Shown here piece after piece: positions 1 to 7,946 of a stretch of 64,000 nt of DNA. The stretch is from assembly GCF_014642175.1 (NCBI RefSeq), contig NZ_BMIL01000010.1:62001-126000 (forward strand). The letters run 5' to 3'. The notes beneath the pieces were generated by a model. The model ran no database searches. It was not told the origin of the DNA and saw only the letters and a list, made by a program, of their open reading frames with translations. The stretch comes from Pedobacter quisquiliarum (GTDB taxonomy: Bacteria; Bacteroidota; Bacteroidia; Sphingobacteriales; Sphingobacteriaceae). A program made the position numbers and the translations under genes. Each line of letters starts with the position of its first letter. Within the stretch, counting starts at the first letter, position 1.

Positions 1-228
1 GTACTTTTGGTTTTCAGCTTGACGACTTTAAACCTGTCTGTTAGCAATGCCCAATGTGCCATGTGCTCCATTAACGCAGAGCAAGGGGTAGAGCATGGGA
101 ATTCTCAGACCAAAGGCATCAATGCTGGCGTATTAAGCCTGCTTGCAGCACCATTTCTGCTTATGGGCGGCATTGGCTTCCTATGGTACCGCAAATACAA
201 AGAACCACATACGAACAGCCCATTATGA
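1..228 (+). CDS. small exported membrane protein, 5'-partial
   Basis: The reading frame is open from base 1, so the true start lies upstream. The visible part begins inside a hydrophobic signal sequence that seems to end near SNAQC. A short polar stretch with a CAMC motif follows, then one C-terminal membrane helix (roughly AGVLSLLAAPFLLMGGIGF) and a basic tail, WYRKYK. This suggests a small protein with its middle part outside the cytoplasm and its C-terminus inside. Small proteins with a QCAMC start after the signal peptide are common in Bacteroidota; I know of no assigned function. Its TGA overlaps the ATG of the DUF2461 gene (ATGA), which suggests translational coupling. Confidence 0.6.
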   Translation, partial: VLLVFSLTTLNLSVSNAQCAMCSINAEQGVEHGNSQTKGINAGVLSLLAAPFLLMGGIGFLWYRKYKEPHTNSPL

Positions 229-887
229 TCCGTCCGGAAACGCTTAACTTTTTAAAGGAGCTCTCCGAAAATAACGATCGTAACTGGTTTGCTGCGCATA
301 AAGACCGCTATGAAACAGCGAAAGCTGATGTCCTGGAATTTATCACTGCGCTAATCCCCATCCTGGAGTCTGTGGATCCAGCCTTCCCGAAAGGAAATCC
401 TGCGAAGAAGCACTTGCTTCGTATCTATCGCGACATCCGCTTCAGCAAAGACAAACGCCCTTATAAAAACAACTTTGGCATCTACTTTTCCCTGATCGGG
501 CGGAATGGCAATGAGCCAGGCTACTACATCAACCTGGCCCCGGGGAATTGCTTCTTCGCTGCAGGTTACTGGATGCCCGGTGCGGAAGACCTGAAGAAGA
601 TCCGTGAGGAGATAGATTACAATCAAGATGAATTCAGTGCCATCATAAATGATGAAGCGTTCACTTCGATTTTTAAGTTGGACAAAACAGACACCCTCAA
701 GAAGGCTCCGAAAGGCTACCCTATAGATCATCCACTGATTGAAGTATTAAAGCTGAAAAGCCTGACGGCAATTTACCCCATCGCAGATAAAGCTTTCTTC
801 AAAGCGGATATCACCGAAAAAATACATGACGCTTTTCGGCAAATTTATCCATTTATGCTATTTTTGAGAACCGCCGTCGCGAGTTAA
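225..887 (+). CDS. DUF2461 domain-containing protein
   Basis: A 220-residue protein covering the whole DUF2461/TIGR02453 family. The N-terminal pattern LNFLKELSENNDRNWFAAHK and the later RIYRDIRFSKDKRPYKNNFG and GYYINLAPG segments are the family hallmarks. The molecular function of the family is not established. I chose the ATG at 225 because it overlaps the upstream stop codon in an ATGA arrangement and places the family's first conserved residues at the start; a longer frame from 183 would run through the preceding gene. The protein looks cytoplasmic, with no signal peptide or membrane helix. Confidence 0.85.
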   Translation: MIRPETLNFLKELSENNDRNWFAAHKDRYETAKADVLEFITALIPILESVDPAFPKGNPAKKHLLRIYRDIRFSKDKRPYKNNFGIYFSLIGRNGNEPGYYINLAPGNCFFAAGYWMPGAEDLKKIREEIDYNQDEFSAIINDEAFTSIFKLDKTDTLKKAPKGYPIDHPLIEVLKLKSLTAIYPIADKAFFKADITEKIHDAFRQIYPFMLFLRTAVAS

Positions 888-988
888 GGTCAGGTTTGTT
901 GCACAATGCAACTTTCAGCAGCGCAACTCAGACCATGCACAGCACGGATCATATTCAATAACCAGCCGTTCAGGCCTAAAAAATTCAG

Positions 989-1831
989 ATGAGAAAAATT
1001 AGTACGCTTTTAGCCGTTCTTTTGTTTTGCAGCGCATTCAGTGCATGCAAGGTGATGTCCAATAAAGAATATAAACGACTTCTCGCCAGACAAGATTCGC
1101 TAAACACCGGACTTTCCGGCGCACAGTTGAGCAATGAGAGCCTTGAAAACAGAATCTCCAAATTGCGCAAAGACACTGCAGACCTGAACGGTAAACTTTC
1201 CGACCTACGGGAGCGCTACGCAGATATGGACGATAAATACACCAAACTGCGTAACAATAGCTCAACCGAGATCAGTAAGTTGTCTACAGACCTTAAGAAG
1301 CGCGAACAGCGCCTGAAAGAGGTTGAAGAAGTATTGCGCAAACGCGACGAAGCGACCAACCAGCTGAAAGAAAAACTACAACAGGCACTGCTTGGCTTCA
1401 CCAAGAGCGGCTTAACGGTAGAGATCAAAAACGGCAAAGTATATGTTTCCCTGACGGATAAACTCCTTTTCCCATCAGGCAGTATCATTATCGATGAAAA
1501 AGGTCGCCAGGCACTGACCCAGCTTGCGGCAGTACTTAAAGAACAGCCGGAAATCAACATCGCCGTTGAAGGTCATACCGACACGCAGAAGGTAAATAAC
1601 CTGGGTCAGATTAAAGATAACTGGGATTTGAGCGTGTTAAGATCTACGTCAGTGGTACGTTTCCTAACGGAAACCGGAAAGGTAGAGAGTGTAAGAATGA
1701 CCGCAACCGGAAAAGGGGAGTTCCAACCATTGGAGTCTAATGCCTCGGCAGATGGCAGAAGCAGAAACCGTAGAATCGAGATCGTGCTATCTCCAAAATT
1801 GGATGAGCTATACGATCTGATCAAACAATAA
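989..1831 (+). CDS. OmpA family lipoprotein with coiled coil
   Basis: A 280-residue envelope protein. Residues 1-20 form a lipoprotein signal ending in FSAC (Cys20). A long charged, heptad-like segment follows (about 28-135), predicted as coiled coil. Residues about 155-270 form an OmpA C-terminal domain. The peptidoglycan-binding signature is visible: EGHTDT near residue 195, and SRNRRIEIVL near 262, which supplies the conserved Arg. It probably tethers the outer membrane to peptidoglycan through the lipid anchor and the OmpA domain. It stands alone and is followed by a strong hairpin terminator at 1893-1914. Its specific partner cannot be told from sequence. Confidence 0.9.
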   Translation: MRKISTLLAVLLFCSAFSACKVMSNKEYKRLLARQDSLNTGLSGAQLSNESLENRISKLRKDTADLNGKLSDLRERYADMDDKYTKLRNNSSTEISKLSTDLKKREQRLKEVEEVLRKRDEATNQLKEKLQQALLGFTKSGLTVEIKNGKVYVSLTDKLLFPSGSIIIDEKGRQALTQLAAVLKEQPEINIAVEGHTDTQKVNNLGQIKDNWDLSVLRSTSVVRFLTETGKVESVRMTATGKGEFQPLESNASADGRSRNRRIEIVLSPKLDELYDLIKQ

Positions 1832-1892
1832 TCACATGGCGCTGGAATAGATTAAATAAACCAGCATTCCAGAAAAAGCATAACAACAAAAA

Positions 1893-1920
1893 AGGTGAGC
1901 CCAAAAGCTCACCTTTTTCT
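1893..1920. terminator. bidirectional intrinsic terminator
   Basis: Perfect 8-bp stem AGGTGAGC / GCTCACCT (1893-1900 and 1907-1914) with loop CCAAAA, a T tract to the right and an A-rich tract to the left. It lies between the convergent OmpA-family and DUF4286 genes, so it can stop transcription from both sides. Confidence 0.85.
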
Positions 1921-1926
1921 TTAATA

Positions 1927-2229
1927 TCAATCCACGTATTCCATCAAAGTCTGGAACGACACGTGGCGGTTTTTGAACCTGGTATTTAATTCATCCTGCA
2001 GCACCGATCCATATTCTGACTGGTAGCTGTCATAGTTTGCTTTATTATCAAGCACGAACTGCAAGCAGTAGGTCACCCCTTCATTAGGCGAATCCACAAC
2101 TTTCAGCAGGCGGTTTGAAACGAACTTCCCGGTGTCCATAAGCATGGGTATCTGTACCCCCTGCATCCAGGTCAGCCACTCGTTGGCAGCAGTTTCTTCA
2201 AGTATGATGGTGATGTTATATAATAGCAT
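1927..2229 (-). CDS. DUF4286 family protein
   Basis: A 100-residue cytoplasmic protein matching the small DUF4286 family: MLLYNITIILEE at the N-terminus, then WLTWMQGVQIPMLMDTG and YCLQFVLDN. It resembles a dimeric alpha-beta barrel-like fold, but the function is unknown. The ATG at 2229 is preferred to a TTG two codons upstream because it gives the usual family N-terminus. A TAnnTTTG box (plus-strand CAAAGATA, 2233-2240) ends only three bases before this ATG, so the transcript would be leaderless or nearly so. Confidence 0.8.
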   Translation of the reverse strand: MLLYNITIILEETAANEWLTWMQGVQIPMLMDTGKFVSNRLLKVVDSPNEGVTYCLQFVLDNKANYDSYQSEYGSVLQDELNTRFKNRHVSFQTLMEYVD

Positions 2230-2232
2230 GCA

Positions 2233-2240
2233 CAAAGATA
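2233..2240 (-). promoter_or_regulatory. -7 box TATCTTTG for DUF4286 gene
   Basis: Exact match to the Bacteroidota -7 consensus TAnnTTTG, read on the minus strand and ending three bases before the ATG at 2229. A start site that close implies an extremely short leader. Confidence 0.5.
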
Positions 2241-2422
2241 AAATTATAAGTGCAGATAAAGCCTTGCAGAATTATATCCTGAAGAATATCCATGGTCATG
2301 GTATTTTAAATGTTACCGTAAACGCCCATGAAGTTGACATAAATATCTTTATTTTGAAAAACTGCCGTTGCTTCAACAGGTAACAATGTTGGTGTATAGC
2401 AGCAATGGTTTATGGTGTTCCG

Positions 2423-2430
2423 TACTTTTG
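2423..2430 (+). promoter_or_regulatory. -7 box TACTTTTG for S9-like/HK/RR operon
   Basis: Exact TAnnTTTG match eight bases before the ATG at 2439. It lies inside the longer alternative reading frame beginning at 2412, which argues that 2439 is the real start. Confidence 0.55.
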
Positions 2431-2438
2431 ATCTATTA

Positions 2439-4331
2439 ATGAGGACTAAATTCAACGTTTTACTAATCTGCCTGCTCGTTACCCTGTGCTTTGCCTGTAA
2501 GCAACAGTCCGGGCGATTAATTCCTGTGAACGATTTCTTTAAATCGCAGGAGCGGGTTGCATTTGCCATCTCCCCGGATGGTAAAAACTTGTCCTATTTA
2601 AAGCTTATCAACAAGAAACAAGAGCTCTTTATTGAAAGCCTGGAAAGCGGCAAAGCGACCCAGATCACCAAGCTGGATGATCATGTCATCGGGTACTACT
2701 CCTGGGTGAGTGACAACGAACTTATTTATTACAAGGAAAGTCAGGACAAAAACAAGCAATCTTCCGTATACATTATCGACAAAACGGGCGGCAACGAACG
2801 TCAGCTTAACGAAAATGAGAAAAGTCGCCTACGGGTACTGAAAGATCAACTGATCGATAACAAATACCTCCTGGTATCTTCCAATAAGCGTGATTCTACC
2901 GTTTTCGACGTTTACCGCCTTAACGTGCGTGACGGCAAAATGGAGATGGCGGTTAAGAACCCGGGCAACATCACCGACTGGATCACGGACACTAAAGGAC
3001 AGCTCCGCCTGGCGATCTCCAGCGATGGCGTGAACGAAAAGCTGCTTTACCGCGAAAACGAGAGTCAGCCTTTCACGGCCATTCAGACCAACAGCTTCAC
3101 AACCACCATTAAGCCAATATCCTTCTCAGAAACAAACCCGAATGTAATTTACGCAATCTCCAACATGAACCGCGACAAGAACGCACTCGTGGAGCTCGAC
3201 TGTAAAACCGGCAAGGAAACCAAAGTGCTTTTCGCAAATGATACACTCAATGTTGTAGATGCACAGTACTCCAGAAGCAAGAAACGGATGGGCTTTGTGA
3301 TCTGTGAAACCTGGAAAAAAGAGAAATTCTATCTTGATGATACCGTTAAAGCCTTCTACAATAAGCTTGATAAGCTGTTGCCTGGCACGGAATACCGCAT
3401 TTTCGATCGTGATAAGGACGAAAACCTGTTCATCGTAAGAACCTTCACAGATAAAAACCCAGGATCCTACTACTTGTATTTTGCAAATAAAGGCCAGATC
3501 AAGAAGCTTAGCGATTTCAACTCCTCTTTAAAAGAGCAGGATTTGGCGGAGATGAAGCCGATATCTTTCACTTCACGTGATGGTTTAAAGATCAATGGCT
3601 ACCTAACTTTACCTTTAAACAAGTCGCCTAAAGACTTGCCCGTTGTGGTGCTGCCACATAACGGTCCGGGAAGCCGCAACACCTGGGGCTATAACCCGGA
3701 AGTGCAGCTTTTGGCCAATAGGGGCTATGCGGTATTCCAGATCAACTATCGTGGTTCATCGGGCTACGGAAAAGCATTCATGACCGCCGGCTACAAGCAG
3801 TGGGGCGGTAAGATCAACAACGACATCAATGATGGCGTGAAATGGCTGATTTCGCAGAAAATAGCAGATCCTAAGCGCGTGGCCATCTATGGTACCGGCC
3901 TTGGCGGATACATCGCGCTCAACAGCATCTTCTCCAGCCCGGGCATGTATGCCTGTGCCGCATCAAACTCCGGCGTCATCAACCTGTTCAGCTACCTGAA
4001 GTCCATACCGCCCTACCTGAAATCCAACCTTCAGATGTACTATACCATCGTCGGCAATCCGGTAACAGATGTTGAGTACATGCGTCAGGTTTCACCGGTG
4101 TTCCACTCCGAAAAGTTCAATGTGCCGGTATTCGTGGCCCAAAGCACTAACGACCCGAGAATTAACTCCGGAGAAGTGGTGCAGTTCGTAAAGGAATTGA
4201 AGAAGCGGAAGGTCAACATCACCTATTTAGAAAAGGGCAATGAGACTTCCCCAGTTGGCAATGAACAAAGCAGGCAGCAAATGTACCTGGCTTTGGAACA
4301 ATTCCTTGATATCAACCTGAAAAAGAAATAG
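2439..4331 (+). CDS. S9 peptidase-like lipoprotein lacking Ser and His of the triad
   Basis: A 630-residue protein with a lipoprotein signal ending CFAC (Cys20). An N-terminal beta-propeller region (about 35-370) is followed by a prolyl-oligopeptidase-type alpha/beta hydrolase domain. The fold signatures are clear (VVVLPHNGPGSRNTWGYNP, INYRGSSGYGKAF). The nucleophile elbow, however, reads GTGLGGY where S9 enzymes have GxSYGGY, so Gly487 sits in the Ser place. The Asp seems present in STNDPR (Asp572). The expected His region reads EKGNETSP (Asn601), and no His occurs in the last 35 residues. It is probably a non-catalytic binding or sensing protein at the envelope. It ends 11 bases before a histidine kinase gene, apparently in one operon. 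Confidence 0.85.
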   Translation: MRTKFNVLLICLLVTLCFACKQQSGRLIPVNDFFKSQERVAFAISPDGKNLSYLKLINKKQELFIESLESGKATQITKLDDHVIGYYSWVSDNELIYYKESQDKNKQSSVYIIDKTGGNERQLNENEKSRLRVLKDQLIDNKYLLVSSNKRDSTVFDVYRLNVRDGKMEMAVKNPGNITDWITDTKGQLRLAISSDGVNEKLLYRENESQPFTAIQTNSFTTTIKPISFSETNPNVIYAISNMNRDKNALVELDCKTGKETKVLFANDTLNVVDAQYSRSKKRMGFVICETWKKEKFYLDDTVKAFYNKLDKLLPGTEYRIFDRDKDENLFIVRTFTDKNPGSYYLYFANKGQIKKLSDFNSSLKEQDLAEMKPISFTSRDGLKINGYLTLPLNKSPKDLPVVVLPHNGPGSRNTWGYNPEVQLLANRGYAVFQINYRGSSGYGKAFMTAGYKQWGGKINNDINDGVKWLISQKIADPKRVAIYGTGLGGYIALNSIFSSPGMYACAASNSGVINLFSYLKSIPPYLKSNLQMYYTIVGNPVTDVEYMRQVSPVFHSEKFNVPVFVAQSTNDPRINSGEVVQFVKELKKRKVNITYLEKGNETSPVGNEQSRQQMYLALEQFLDINLKKK

Positions 4332-4342
4332 CTTAGCGCTAA

Positions 4343-6010
4343 ATGACTGCAGATAAGAACAGCGGCTATCGTAAGAACTTTTCACTGATCATAACCTTTC
4401 TTATTCTGATCTCTGTTTTCTTCGTGCTGTCTTTGTTCCTCGCGTACAACTTCAGTAAAAAGTTCATCGAAAACGAGTTTGTCTCCGAGAAGGTGAATGT
4501 GCTCGAAGCCAGTATTACGCCATACAACGAGTTTTTTCAGAATAAGCTTCCGGAAGTTTCTTACTACAACGGGTACCTGGATTCGGCAACCACATCCAGA
4601 TTTGTAGATACGCTTTTGCTGCAGTATCCCTTCGTATCCCGCGTTGTCTTTTACGACACCGAAGTATCCACCATTCCCGTTCGTGATGGTCTGAACATCG
4701 GCCATTTTACCATGGGTCCCAAGTACGTGTACCAATTCGGCAGCCTCGTACCGATGGATTCGGTGAAGTTGTTCGCTAAAAACGATCCTTCAACAGCCAT
4801 GCGCGGCGATGAGTTCAACACGCTCGGCATTAAGCTCATCAACTACATCGAGAACCTAGATACCGCCAGAGCGCCTACTGCAGATGAACTTTTCAGCAAC
4901 TTCAGTGTGGTACGCTCCAACAAAATCACCTACCTGAACATCCCGCGGTTCGAAGACCTGAAAGTCTACAAGCAGATGATGCAACGCAAGCTCAGCACAT
5001 CCCCGGTTTACCAGCAGGACATGCTGACTTTTTACCTGGATCCCAGCAAGATCAAGATCATCAATGCCAACCCCAAGCTTTACCAGAACATCCGGATTGA
5101 ACCGCTAACCTACGATCCACTGGATACCTCCTCGCAGTTCGTGACCACAGAAATCACACTACCAGGGCCCTTTTCAGACTACAAGCTGTACTTCATCTCC
5201 GCACAGTCCTTTGTCGACAAAGCCATATTCCGGTACTTCCTGCCGATTGCAATCGTCCTCATGGTCTTCTATGGCGTCCTGGTGCTTGTCGGTTTCCTTA
5301 TTTACCGCAACCTGAACATCAACCAGAAGCTCTATAAGCTGCAATACGATTTTGTGAACAACCTTACCCACGAGTTTAAAACACCGGTGAGCGTAATCAA
5401 GATCGCCGGAAATAACATCAGGAGCGCCGCGGCACTCACAGAGCGGGAACAGAAGATGTACGGACGTATTCTCGACGAAGAAGCGGACAAGCTAAATGGT
5501 TTGATGAACAAGTTATTAGCCTTTACCCAGATCGAAAACAAAGCCATTCAGCTGAACCAGGAAAAGGTGAACATCGTCGATTTCATCGAAAGTACCATAG
5601 AGTCCCATCAGCTAAAACACCCGGACTTCCATTTTACCTACGAAGTAAGTGGTTTTAAGAACTTTACCACCGACCCGGTGTTACTAGGAAGCCTGTTCGA
5701 CAATCTTGCGGAGAACGCTTATAAGTATTCTTCTCCAGACCAGAAGTATCTGCATGTAAGTGCCAGACATATTAAGGGCAAAATCGTGTTCCGCTTCACG
5801 GATAAGGGAATTGGTATTCCTGCTCCGGAAATAAATAATATCTTTAAAAAGTTTTACCGCGTCCAGAACCAGTATAATCAAAATGGAAGCGTAGGGCTGG
5901 GGTTGGCGTTCTGCAAAGAACTGATCACTTTGATGAAAGGGGAGATCAGCGTAAAAAGCAAAGTCAACAAGGGTACAGAGTTTAAAATTATACTACCATA
6001 TAACGAATAA
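4343..6010 (+). CDS. two-component sensor histidine kinase
   Basis: A 555-residue membrane kinase. TM1 is at about 15-37, a periplasmic sensor region of roughly 260 residues follows, and TM2 is at about 298-325. Next come a HisKA domain with the H box NNLTHEFKTP (phospho-acceptor His343) and a HATPase domain with the N box DNLAENAYKYSS, the G1 box DKGIGIP and the G2 box GSVGLGLAFCKEL. The sensor region matches no ligand-binding family that I recognise. The gene begins 11 bases after the S9-like lipoprotein gene and ends four bases before the response regulator, so the three are probably cotranscribed and the lipoprotein may feed information to this sensor. Confidence 0.93.
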   Translation: MTADKNSGYRKNFSLIITFLILISVFFVLSLFLAYNFSKKFIENEFVSEKVNVLEASITPYNEFFQNKLPEVSYYNGYLDSATTSRFVDTLLLQYPFVSRVVFYDTEVSTIPVRDGLNIGHFTMGPKYVYQFGSLVPMDSVKLFAKNDPSTAMRGDEFNTLGIKLINYIENLDTARAPTADELFSNFSVVRSNKITYLNIPRFEDLKVYKQMMQRKLSTSPVYQQDMLTFYLDPSKIKIINANPKLYQNIRIEPLTYDPLDTSSQFVTTEITLPGPFSDYKLYFISAQSFVDKAIFRYFLPIAIVLMVFYGVLVLVGFLIYRNLNINQKLYKLQYDFVNNLTHEFKTPVSVIKIAGNNIRSAAALTEREQKMYGRILDEEADKLNGLMNKLLAFTQIENKAIQLNQEKVNIVDFIESTIESHQLKHPDFHFTYEVSGFKNFTTDPVLLGSLFDNLAENAYKYSSPDQKYLHVSARHIKGKIVFRFTDKGIGIPAPEINNIFKKFYRVQNQYNQNGSVGLGLAFCKELITLMKGEISVKSKVNKGTEFKIILPYNE

Positions 6011-6014
6011 TAAC

Positions 6015-6704
6015 ATGTCTAAAGGGGTTAAAATACTTATAGTTGAAGATGATGAAAACCTGCGTTTCTTAGTCGTTCACCGCTTAAAAGCTGAAGGCTA
6101 TGACGTACTGGAAGTTGGTGATGGGGAAACTGCTGAAAGAACCATCCTGACCGAAAAACCGGATATTGTGTTGTTAGACTGGATGCTTCCTGGCAAGCAG
6201 GGTTCTGAAGTATGTGAAAGTGTACGTCAGCAGGGCTTTGAAGGCTTGATCATCATGATGACGGCCAAAGCGCAGGATGTGGATAAAATTGACGCTTACA
6301 ACTTCGGGGTTTCAGATTATGTAAGTAAGCCATTCAATATGGATGTGCTTGTTGCCATGCTGGAAAGCAAAGTGAAGTTCCTGATTAATAATGATCGCTC
6401 AGAAATCCACCGTTTTGGTGATATGGAGCATCATCCAAACATCCACACCTTGTACCGTCAGGGTAAAAAGATTGAACTGACAATCCTGGAAAACAGGATT
6501 TTGTTATACTTCCTCCGGAACCCGAACAAGGTTATCAATCGCGATGCGCTGATGCTGGAAGTTTGGGGTTACAATTCTGATGTAAACACCCGTACCCTGG
6601 ATATGCACATCGTAAGGCTCCGGAAGAAGATTGAGCTGAACCCGGATAATCCGCAGCTCCTGTTAACTGTAAGGGGCGTAGGCTACCGTTTTAACGGCGC
6701 CTAA
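6015..6704 (+). CDS. OmpR-family response regulator
   Basis: A 229-residue transcription factor. The receiver domain (about 5-120) has the acidic pair in VEDDEN, the phospho-acceptor Asp55 in LLDWMLPG, and the conserved Lys105 in SKPF. The C-terminal winged helix (about 130-228) has the NRDALMLEVWGY and DMHIVRLRKKIE signatures. It is the cognate regulator of the kinase four bases upstream. Its TAA (6702-6704) is interlocked with the TAG of the convergent metallophosphoesterase gene in the four bases CTAA. Targets are not evident from the window. Confidence 0.95.
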   Translation: MSKGVKILIVEDDENLRFLVVHRLKAEGYDVLEVGDGETAERTILTEKPDIVLLDWMLPGKQGSEVCESVRQQGFEGLIIMMTAKAQDVDKIDAYNFGVSDYVSKPFNMDVLVAMLESKVKFLINNDRSEIHRFGDMEHHPNIHTLYRQGKKIELTILENRILLYFLRNPNKVINRDALMLEVWGYNSDVNTRTLDMHIVRLRKKIELNPDNPQLLLTVRGVGYRFNGA

Positions 6705-7945
6705 GCTCTTTTTAAAGTGAAGATGGTAATCTCCGGCAGAATACCAACTCTGCCGGGATAGCCAAGAAAACCATAGCCTACGTTCACGTACAGCTGCTGA
6801 TTGTTTTCCTGATACAATCCCGCCCATTCTTTATAAATGTATTGCACGGGGCTCCACTGCATGTTCTCCGTACGTACACCGAACTGCATACCATGCGTGT
6901 GCCCGCTAAACATCGCGTCAATCTGCGGATATTCTGTGAGCACCTGATTCCGCCAGTGGGAAGGATCATGCGAAAGCAGGAGTTTTACCGGCAAGTCGTC
7001 CGTGTCCTTTACCGCCAGATCCATGCGGCCATACTTTGGAAAGCGGCCCATACCCCAGTTCTCAATACCCAGAACACCGATCTCTTCTCCGTCAACTTTA
7101 ATCCTGCGGTTTTCATTCATCAGCAGATCCCAGCCCATCAGTTCATGTGTTTTAATTACATCCTGAAGGTTTTTAGCCTTTGCGGGGGAGGCACCTTTAC
7201 CAAAGTGGTAATCGCCATAATCATGGTTACCCAAGCAAGAGTATACCCCCAACGGCGCTTTTATTCTTGAAAAGCTATCCTGATAATCGCGCATTTCCGA
7301 AGCCATATCGTTCACCAGGTCGCCGGTAAAGAAGATCATGTCCGGCTTTTCGCCGAGCAGCATATCAATCCCGCCGTTTACCGCTTTTTTATTGTAGAAA
7401 CTACCGGAGTGCACATCGGTGATCTGACCCAGAGTCATGCCGTCAAATGCCTTCGGTAAGTTCGGTAAATACAAATCTCGGCGGCGCACCTGGTAGTCGT
7501 ATGCGCCAGAAACAATGCCCCAGCTCAATGAGGTTAATGGTACAGCAGCGGCAACAAGCCCCGCCTTAACCAGGAATTCAGAACGTGGAATCGCATCCCC
7601 TGGCAACGGTTCACGCGGACCAGATGCCTGCTTCCTGCGAAAAATCTTAATCACAGATCTGCGCAGATCATCTACCAGCAGGAAAGGCAGCATCACAAAC
7701 TTGCTTCCGCAGGTTAGAAAGAAGGCCACCAAAATGATTGCGCGTAAAGTAAGGAACAAGTTCAAGAATATCCCGGCAAATACCCCTGCAATCAACAGCA
7801 GACTGTATGTCCACCATGCGATGCCGAAGATCTTACGGGTACTGGGCTTCCAGTTCTTGAAAACGGAAAGCACCGCCTTGTAGAAGTAAAAGTCAAACGC
7901 AATCAGAAGTAAACACAGGGGGATGAGTACAGCTATTCTCCCCAT
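6701..7945 (-). CDS. membrane-anchored metallophosphoesterase
   Basis: A 414-residue protein with about three N-terminal membrane helices (within 1-95), a linker with another hydrophobic segment near 135-150, and a calcineurin-like phosphoesterase domain. Metal-binding motifs appear in order: ITDVHSG, FTGDLVND, CLGNHDYGD, LLLSHDP and FSGHTHGMQFG. This matches the YaeI/YkuE-like group of membrane-associated phosphoesterases; the substrate is unknown, and phospholipid or nucleotide derivatives are possible. It lies one base downstream of the MoxR-like gene on the same strand, so it is probably the last gene of a VWA-MoxR-phosphoesterase transcript. Confidence 0.9.
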   Translation of the reverse strand: MGRIAVLIPLCLLLIAFDFYFYKAVLSVFKNWKPSTRKIFGIAWWTYSLLLIAGVFAGIFLNLFLTLRAIILVAFFLTCGSKFVMLPFLLVDDLRRSVIKIFRRKQASGPREPLPGDAIPRSEFLVKAGLVAAAVPLTSLSWGIVSGAYDYQVRRRDLYLPNLPKAFDGMTLGQITDVHSGSFYNKKAVNGGIDMLLGEKPDMIFFTGDLVNDMASEMRDYQDSFSRIKAPLGVYSCLGNHDYGDYHFGKGASPAKAKNLQDVIKTHELMGWDLLMNENRRIKVDGEEIGVLGIENWGMGRFPKYGRMDLAVKDTDDLPVKLLLSHDPSHWRNQVLTEYPQIDAMFSGHTHGMQFGVRTENMQWSPVQYIYKEWAGLYQENNQQLYVNVGYGFLGYPGRVGILPEITIFTLKRA

Positions 7946-7946
7946 A

